A DNA stretch of 48,088 bases from an uncultured Pelagibacteraceae bacterium (lineage in GTDB: Bacteria; Pseudomonadota; Alphaproteobacteria; Pelagibacterales; Pelagibacteraceae): contig CABXTC010000008.1 of assembly GCA_902515095.1 (NCBI GenBank), forward strand, positions 1 to 48,088. The letters are read 5' to 3'. The position numbers were made by a program, and so were the translations under genes. Position 1 is the stretch's first letter. Each line of letters starts with the position of its first letter. Shown piece by piece: positions 42,958 to 48,088 of the stretch. The notes below the pieces were generated by a model that was not told where the DNA came from, did not search any database, and saw only the letters and a list, made by a program, of their open reading frames with translations.

Positions 42958-44338
42958 TTAGTTGTAGTTTATTTTTCATAATCCATAAAATTATTAAGGA
43001 AGGAATTACCATTATTGCAGTTAAAATAAAAAATATTCCCCAATCACCATTTAACCAATCTACAAGGGCGCCAGAAGAGGAGGCTAAAGTTGTTCTGCCA
43101 GCAGTGCCTATTGATGCTAAGAGCGCATATTGTGTTGCTGTATAGGCTCTATCTACGAGCATAGATATAAAAGCCACAAAAGCTACAGTTGCAAATGCAG
43201 CAGCTATATCATCAAAAATAACTGCAATAGCAAATAAAAATTCTGATTTATCACTCCAGGCCAACACACTAAACAAAAGGTTTGTAGTTGCCATCATTAC
43301 TCCAGCAAAGAACATTGCTTTTAAAACCCCAGATCTAATTACAAAAAGACCACCTAAAAGAGTAAACGTCACAGTAGTAATCCAACCTAACGTTTTGGAA
43401 TAAATAGCGATATCTGATTTACTAAAACCTATTTCTTTATAAAAAATTATAGACATTCTTCCAAGAAATGCCTCTCCCACTTTAAACAGAAAAACAAATC
43501 CTAAAATTCCTAAAGCAATCGAAAAGCCATTTTTCTTAAAAAAACTAATAATTGGGCCACTAACAGTTCCAGCTATCCATGTTATCAATTTTGTAAATGT
43601 ATTTTCATTTTTAAATTGAGATGATATCAATTTATCATTTTCTTTTTGTTGATTTTGTCTATCTAAATTTCCAGATTCATCAATGAACATTAAGCCAATA
43701 TTCATTAAGATAATTAAAATTCCTAAAATCAAAAAAGTTAGTTGCCAATAATTTTCAAAACCAAATTTTTGAAGATAATCGGCTGAAAACAAGGATAGCA
43801 CCCCACCTAACTTGTATCCTGTCCACCAGCCAACAACGGCCATTGCGGCACCAGCTGCCATTGATTTTCCCTCATTTTCTCCAATCTGTTCAATTCTTAA
43901 TGCATCAACTGTTATGTCTTGAGTCGATGATGCAATAGCAATTATTAGGCCAACTGTGATGACTAGTGCTAGATTTTCAGATGGATCAATTAAACTCCAA
44001 AGAACAAGTGACACTAAGATGATGATTTGCATCAAAACAATCCATCCTCTTCTATGACCTATTTTTTTTGTAAGAATTGGTACTTGTATTCTATCAATTA
44101 AAGGTGCCCACAAATAATTAAAAGCATAAACTCCAAAAATCAAACCGGCCCATCCAATAGTAGATCTACTTAATCCATCCTCTTTAAGCCATAAACTTAG
44201 ACTACTTCCGATCAAAACCCATGGAAAACCAGATATTGCACCTAACAACAAGATCTTAAACATTCTTTTATCAAAATAAACTGAGAACATTTCAGAAAAT
44301 GAATTTTTTTTAATATCTATCAAATTTAATTCCTCCAA
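42947..44338 (-). CDS. ampG: AmpG-like muropeptide permease (MFS)
   Basis: AmpG imports anhydro-muropeptides from the periplasm for cell-wall recycling. The 463-residue protein has about 12-14 hydrophobic helices. Its N-terminal AmpG-family signature has LLGAISGFPWVLIGSSLSLWL, GWAGLIFGVYAFNYLWAPLIDR and GHRRGWIVLMQ. SSTQDITVDALRIE follows, typical of the AmpG/acetyl-CoA-transporter family. It overlaps trkH by 13 bases upstream and the NlpC/P60 gene by 11 downstream. The family is clear; the exact cargo is inferred from the peptidase neighbour. Confidence 0.85.
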   Translation of the reverse strand: MEELNLIDIKKNSFSEMFSVYFDKRMFKILLLGAISGFPWVLIGSSLSLWLKEDGLSRSTIGWAGLIFGVYAFNYLWAPLIDRIQVPILTKKIGHRRGWIVLMQIIILVSLVLWSLIDPSENLALVITVGLIIAIASSTQDITVDALRIEQIGENEGKSMAAGAAMAVVGWWTGYKLGGVLSLFSADYLQKFGFENYWQLTFLILGILIILMNIGLMFIDESGNLDRQNQQKENDKLISSQFKNENTFTKLITWIAGTVSGPIISFFKKNGFSIALGILGFVFLFKVGEAFLGRMSIIFYKEIGFSKSDIAIYSKTLGWITTVTFTLLGGLFVIRSGVLKAMFFAGVMMATTNLLFSVLAWSDKSEFLFAIAVIFDDIAAAFATVAFVAFISMLVDRAYTATQYALLASIGTAGRTTLASSSGALVDWLNGDWGIFFILTAIMVIPSLIILWIMKNKLQLSEK

Positions 44339-45765
44339 AAAGATGGCAAAAATAATACTAGAATTGCAAATAATTCTAATCTACCTAAAATCATACCGAA
44401 ACTCAAAATCCACTTAGAAACATCAGGCAATGATGAAAAATTTCCATTTGGTCCAATAGTAGAGCCTAAGCCGGGTCCTACATTTGAAATTGATGTAGCG
44501 GCCCCAGAAATTGAAGTAATAAAGTCAAGACCTGATAGAGATAATAGTGCTGTTATGACAAAAAAAATTACTAGATACATATAAATGAAAGAAATTATCG
44601 AAGCAGTAAATTTGTCATCAACTGGATTTTGATTGTATTTAAGAACAAAAATTCCCTTTGGATAAATAATTTTTTTAAGCTGATTTACAACGAATGAATA
44701 TAGTATCTGGAGTCTAAATATCTTAATACCACATGTTGTTGAGCCAGCACATCCACCAATAAACATTAAACCTATAAATAAAATCAAAGAAAATCCTCCC
44801 CAACTGTCGAATTGAGCGTTAACATATCCTGTACCAGTTAAAATTGATATTACATTGAATAAAACTGATCTTAAATTTAATTCGGATGAATTACTCAAAA
44901 ATAGATATACTGATAAGATAAAAATGCTAATTACAATAATTTTTAAAAAAGTTTTAATTTGTGTGTCCGAAAAAAAAATTTTTCTATCACCATTTAAAAA
45001 TTTAATATATGCAATAAACGGTAAACTTCCCAATATGATGAAAATCATTGCTGAAATTTCAATCGAAAAACTATTAAAAAAACCAATAGAATCATTGTAG
45101 TTAGAAAAACCTCCAGTTGCTATTGTTGTCATTGAATGAGTTATGCTATCAAAGGTATTCATCCCAAGAATTTTATAAGAGCACGCACAAAGTGTAGTTA
45201 ACCCAGAATAAATATAAATTAATCTCAATGCAATTTCTTTAGATTTTGGAAGAATTTTTTCAGAAGAATCACTGTTTGAAATTTTGAATAACTGCATACC
45301 TCCAACATTCATTATTGGCATTAATGTGATTGCCATAACAATAATTCCAATACCACCCAACCATTGAAGAATTGCTCTCCAAAATAAAATTGCTCTTGGC
45401 ATTTCCTCTAAATTTGAAATAATCGTTGATCCAGTTGTAGTTATACCTGACATACTTTCAAAAAAAGCATTGGTGAAGGAAAAACCAACATTAGAAAATA
45501 TTAGAGGTAGCGAACCAAAAATAGCTATACTTAGCCAAGATAAAGCCGTTAGTAAAAAAGCTTGTTGTAAATTTAATTTCTTATCATGATCTAAATTTGA
45601 TAAAAAAAATAATGTTCCAAAAATAATTGTAATAATTGAAGCACCAAAAAAAGAAGAGTCAATTTCATTAAAAAAAAACTGAGCAAAAATTGGAATCAAC
45701 ATAAAAATACCAAGAATTATTTGAAGAATTCCAAGAGTAAAAAAAACAGTTTTATAATTAGACAT
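44326..45765 (-). CDS. trkH: Trk/Ktr-type potassium transporter membrane subunit TrkH
   Basis: TrkH is the K+-conducting subunit of the Trk uptake system in the inner membrane. The 479-residue protein has the four pseudo-repeats of pore loops: SGITTTGSTIIS, TTIATGGFSNYND, SILTGTGYVNAQF and ISNVGPGLGSTIGP. The loop GGCAGSTTCGIKI, conserved in the family, lies before the last repeat. E. coli TrkH is about the same length (483). The regulatory subunit TrkA is not in the window. It is the first gene of the trkH-ampG-peptidase trio. Confidence 0.93.
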   Translation of the reverse strand: MSNYKTVFFTLGILQIILGIFMLIPIFAQFFFNEIDSSFFGASIITIIFGTLFFLSNLDHDKKLNLQQAFLLTALSWLSIAIFGSLPLIFSNVGFSFTNAFFESMSGITTTGSTIISNLEEMPRAILFWRAILQWLGGIGIIVMAITLMPIMNVGGMQLFKISNSDSSEKILPKSKEIALRLIYIYSGLTTLCACSYKILGMNTFDSITHSMTTIATGGFSNYNDSIGFFNSFSIEISAMIFIILGSLPFIAYIKFLNGDRKIFFSDTQIKTFLKIIVISIFILSVYLFLSNSSELNLRSVLFNVISILTGTGYVNAQFDSWGGFSLILFIGLMFIGGCAGSTTCGIKIFRLQILYSFVVNQLKKIIYPKGIFVLKYNQNPVDDKFTASIISFIYMYLVIFFVITALLSLSGLDFITSISGAATSISNVGPGLGSTIGPNGNFSSLPDVSKWILSFGMILGRLELFAILVLFLPSFWRN

Positions 45766-45852
45766 TTTGATAGAACATTATTTTATGGAAAATAAATTTC
45801 AACTCTATAAGAATAAGTTAAATCATTAATTTAAGATTTATTTAGGTTTATC
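45766..45852. other. Divergent trkH / lysS intergenic region
   Basis: This 87-base AT-rich gap separates the divergent trkH and lysS genes and must hold both promoters. Several partial -10 and -35 matches exist on each strand, but none is clearly better than chance. I see no hairpin, repeat or riboswitch motif. Confidence 0.5.
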
Positions 45853-47415
45853 ATGATTAAAAAAGAGAATTTAGATAAAACAGGTGCGTGGCCTTTTGTT
45901 GAGGCAAAAAAAATGCTTCGAGAGCGAAAATCATTTATAGAAAAAAAAGGCAAAATTACTCTTCAAACTGGTTATGGACCTAGTGGACTTCCTCATATAG
46001 GAACCTTTGGTGAAGTTGCAAGAACTTCAATGATTGTTAATGCCTTGAAACATTTAACAGATATTCCAACAGAAATAATTACATTTTCAGATGACATGGA
46101 TGGACTTAGGAAAGTACCAGATAATGTGCCACAAAAAGAATTGTTAGAAAAAAATTTACATAAGTCATTGACCAATGTGCCAGATCCATTTCAAAAATTT
46201 AATAGTTTTGGTGAGCACAACAATGAAATGTTAAAAAAATTTTTAGATAACTTTAATTTTAGATATAATTTTAAAAGCTCAACATCACTTTATAAGTCAG
46301 GATACTTTAACCCATCACTTAAAATAATTTTAGAAAATTACGAAGGTATTATGAATATAATACTTCCAACGTTAGGAAAAGAGAGACAAAAAACTTACAG
46401 TCCATTCCTTCCAATATGTCCAGACACTGGCCATGTTTTAGAAATACCTATTAAAAAAATTAATAAAGAAAAATCTTCAATTGTGTTTGATAATAATAGC
46501 AAAGAATTAGAAACAAGTATCTATGATGGTAATTGTAAATTACAGTGGAAAGTGGATTGGGCTATGAGATGGTACGCACTTGATATTGATTTTGAAATGT
46601 ATGGAAAGGATCTAATAGAAAGCGCAATACTCTCAACAAAAATTATTAAATTAATTGGTAAAACTAATCCCTCAGGATTTGCATATGAATTATTTTTGGA
46701 TGACAAAGGTGAAAAGATCTCAAAATCAAAGGGTAATGGAATTACCATTGATCAATGGTTAGAGTACGCTTCTCCCGAAAGTCTATCACTATATATGTAT
46801 CAAAATCCAAAAAGGGCAAAAAAACTTTATAATGAAATTGTGCCAAAAGCTGTTGATGATTACTTAGATTTTATTGAGAAAGCAAAAACTCAGAATGAAT
46901 TACAAATATTAATGAATCCAGTATGGCATGTTCACAATAGTTCTGTACCAAAGGAAAATATGATTATGTCTTTTTCAATGTTATTAAATCTTGTTGAGAC
47001 AAGTAATGCTGATAGTAAAGATCTTCTCTGGAAATTTGTTAAAAAATATAAAAAAGATATTTCTGAAGAAGAAAACCCAATTTTTGATAATCTAGTTGGT
47101 TACGCAATAAAATATTTCAATGATGTAATAAAATTGAAAAAAAAATATAAAAAACCTAATGCTGAAGAAAAATCAGCTTTGGAGGCTTTAGTAAAAACTT
47201 TAGATAAATGTGACGATAAAATGAAACCAGAAGATATTCAAACTATGATTTATTCAACTGGTAAGGAGAATGGATATTCTGAGAATCTTCGAGATTGGTT
47301 CAAATTGATTTACGAAGTTGTTTTTGGAGATGAAAATGGACCAAGAATGGGTTTTTTTATAAGTTTTTTTGGTGTGAAAGAAACTAAAGATCTTATAATA
47401 AATAAAATTAAATAA
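45853..47415 (+). CDS. lysS: Class I lysyl-tRNA synthetase
   Basis: This enzyme charges tRNA-Lys. The 520-residue protein is the class I (archaeal/spirochaete-type) LysRS rather than the class II enzyme. It has the HIGH-type motif GPSGLPHIGTFGEV with HIGT at 48-51, and the KMSKS-type motif KISKS at 288-292 in DKGEKISKSKGNG. CKLQWKVDWAMRWYALDIDFEM is highly characteristic of class I LysRS, as is SDDMDGLRKVPDNVP. The C-terminal helical domain is complete. Class I LysRS is typical of many Alphaproteobacteria. Its stop shares one base with the pyrD ATG. Confidence 0.96.
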   Translation: MIKKENLDKTGAWPFVEAKKMLRERKSFIEKKGKITLQTGYGPSGLPHIGTFGEVARTSMIVNALKHLTDIPTEIITFSDDMDGLRKVPDNVPQKELLEKNLHKSLTNVPDPFQKFNSFGEHNNEMLKKFLDNFNFRYNFKSSTSLYKSGYFNPSLKIILENYEGIMNIILPTLGKERQKTYSPFLPICPDTGHVLEIPIKKINKEKSSIVFDNNSKELETSIYDGNCKLQWKVDWAMRWYALDIDFEMYGKDLIESAILSTKIIKLIGKTNPSGFAYELFLDDKGEKISKSKGNGITIDQWLEYASPESLSLYMYQNPKRAKKLYNEIVPKAVDDYLDFIEKAKTQNELQILMNPVWHVHNSSVPKENMIMSFSMLLNLVETSNADSKDLLWKFVKKYKKDISEEENPIFDNLVGYAIKYFNDVIKLKKKYKKPNAEEKSALEALVKTLDKCDDKMKPEDIQTMIYSTGKENGYSENLRDWFKLIYEVVFGDENGPRMGFFISFFGVKETKDLIINKIK

Positions 47416-48088
47416 TGTTTTCAAATTTTAGATCTTTAATTTTTAAATTAGATCCTGAGACAGCTCATAGTCTAGCAATTAAGTCACTAAAATTTAATTT
47501 TGTTCCAAATATTTTAGATGAAACCAAAAATAACCCACTCTTTAAAACAAAATTATTTAGTAAAGAAATAGAAAATCCAATAGGCATGGCTGCAGGATTT
47601 GATAAAAATGCTGAAGTATATAATTCATTATTTAATTTAGGATTTGGTTTTGTTGAGGTTGGCACTGTAACTCCATTAGAGCAGTATGGAAATCCAAAAC
47701 CAAGAGTTTTTAGATTGGTAGAAGATGAGGCCCTTATAAACCGACTTGGTTTTAATAATTTAGGTTCAATAAATATTGTAAATCGAATAAAAAGAAATCA
47801 CCCAACTGGTTTACTTGGAGTTAATATTGGGCCAAATAAAGACTCAAACGACAGAACCAATGATTATATTGAGTGTTTAGAAACATTTCATGAATTTGCA
47901 GATTATTTAACAATTAATATTTCCTCTCCTAATACAGAGGATTTAAGAACTTTTCACGATCAAAAAAAACTAGATGAACTTTTAAAATTGATAGAAAAAA
48001 AAAAGAAAGATCTAAACTCAAAAATACCTATAGTAGTAAAAGTCTCACCTGACATAGATGACAAAGAAATAATAAAAATTTCTGAAGT
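47415..48088 (+). CDS. pyrD: Dihydroorotate dehydrogenase (quinone, class 2), 3' end missing
   Basis: PyrD oxidises dihydroorotate to orotate in pyrimidine synthesis, passing electrons to the quinone pool. The gene starts at the ATG overlapping the lysS stop and runs off the window; 224 residues are visible of an expected 335-360. The N-terminal amphipathic helix (FRSLIFKLDPETAHSLAIKS) is the class 2 membrane-association segment. FMN and substrate motifs are PIGMAAGFDKNAEV, VEVGTVTPLEQYGNPKPR, NRLGFNNLG, GVNIGPNKDS and TINISSPNTEDLR, with the class 2 catalytic serine in the ISSPNT region. Confidence 0.95.
   Translation, partial: MFSNFRSLIFKLDPETAHSLAIKSLKFNFVPNILDETKNNPLFKTKLFSKEIENPIGMAAGFDKNAEVYNSLFNLGFGFVEVGTVTPLEQYGNPKPRVFRLVEDEALINRLGFNNLGSINIVNRIKRNHPTGLLGVNIGPNKDSNDRTNDYIECLETFHEFADYLTINISSPNTEDLRTFHDQKKLDELLKLIEKKKKDLNSKIPIVVKVSPDIDDKEIIKISE

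Overview
The window reads as a stretch of chromosome from a streamlined marine alphaproteobacterium of the SAR11 / Pelagibacter group. The DNA is very AT-rich and genes are packed with overlaps or gaps of a few bases. The gene orders are alphaproteobacterial: mdh-sucCD-sucAB-lpd, sdhCDAB, an F1-only atpHAGDC operon, and hisC-tyrA beside metX-metW. A DMSP demethylation cluster and a class I lysyl-tRNA synthetase fit the same assignment. No tRNA, rRNA, mobile element, prophage, CRISPR array or horizontally acquired island is visible. The organism call is inference from content; no database was searched.

Layout. Bases 1-26116 are one unbroken + strand run: trmD (5' end cut off), rplS, leuCDB, the DMSP cluster (dmdC-dmdB-alpha/beta hydrolase-dmdA), asd, sdhCDAB, mmsA, mdh, sucCD, sucAB, lpdA and priA. 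After a 108-base gap comes atpHAGDC (26225-31010). From 31003 to 40035 everything is on the - strand; in transcription order it is metX, metW, gloB, rplU, rpmA, obgE, proB, proA, nadD, rsfS, ctpA, rppH. A 194-base divergent region (40036-40229) separates metX from hisC-tyrA on the + strand, and it holds a SAM-II riboswitch with its own promoter in front of metX. A - strand trio (trkH, an AmpG-type permease, an NlpC/P60 peptidase) fills 42205-45765. The window ends with class I lysS and the start of pyrD.

How the genes work together. The central block encodes 2-oxoglutarate to oxaloacetate apart from fumarase (sucAB-lpd, sucCD, sdhCDAB, mdh), plus the F1 part of ATP synthase. The dmd genes convert DMSP to methylmercaptopropionate, its CoA thioester and the enoyl-CoA, whose breakdown releases methanethiol. 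asd and metX supply the other half of methionine, O-acetylhomoserine, so the window holds both branches that could meet at a sulfhydrylase encoded elsewhere. leuCDB, proBA and hisC-tyrA cover parts of leucine, proline and aromatic/histidine synthesis. obgE, rpmA, rplU, rplS, rsfS, trmD and lysS serve the ribosome and translation.

Most of this is conserved housekeeping sequence and I do not see a clearly new multi-gene system. The points most worth a second look are: the SAM-II riboswitch, with an unusual A/U-only alternative hairpin and no visible Shine-Dalgarno; an SdhD that appears to lack the heme-ligand histidine; the uncharacterised hydrolase translationally coupled to dmdA; and a cytoplasmic-looking NlpC/P60 peptidase coupled to an AmpG-like permease.
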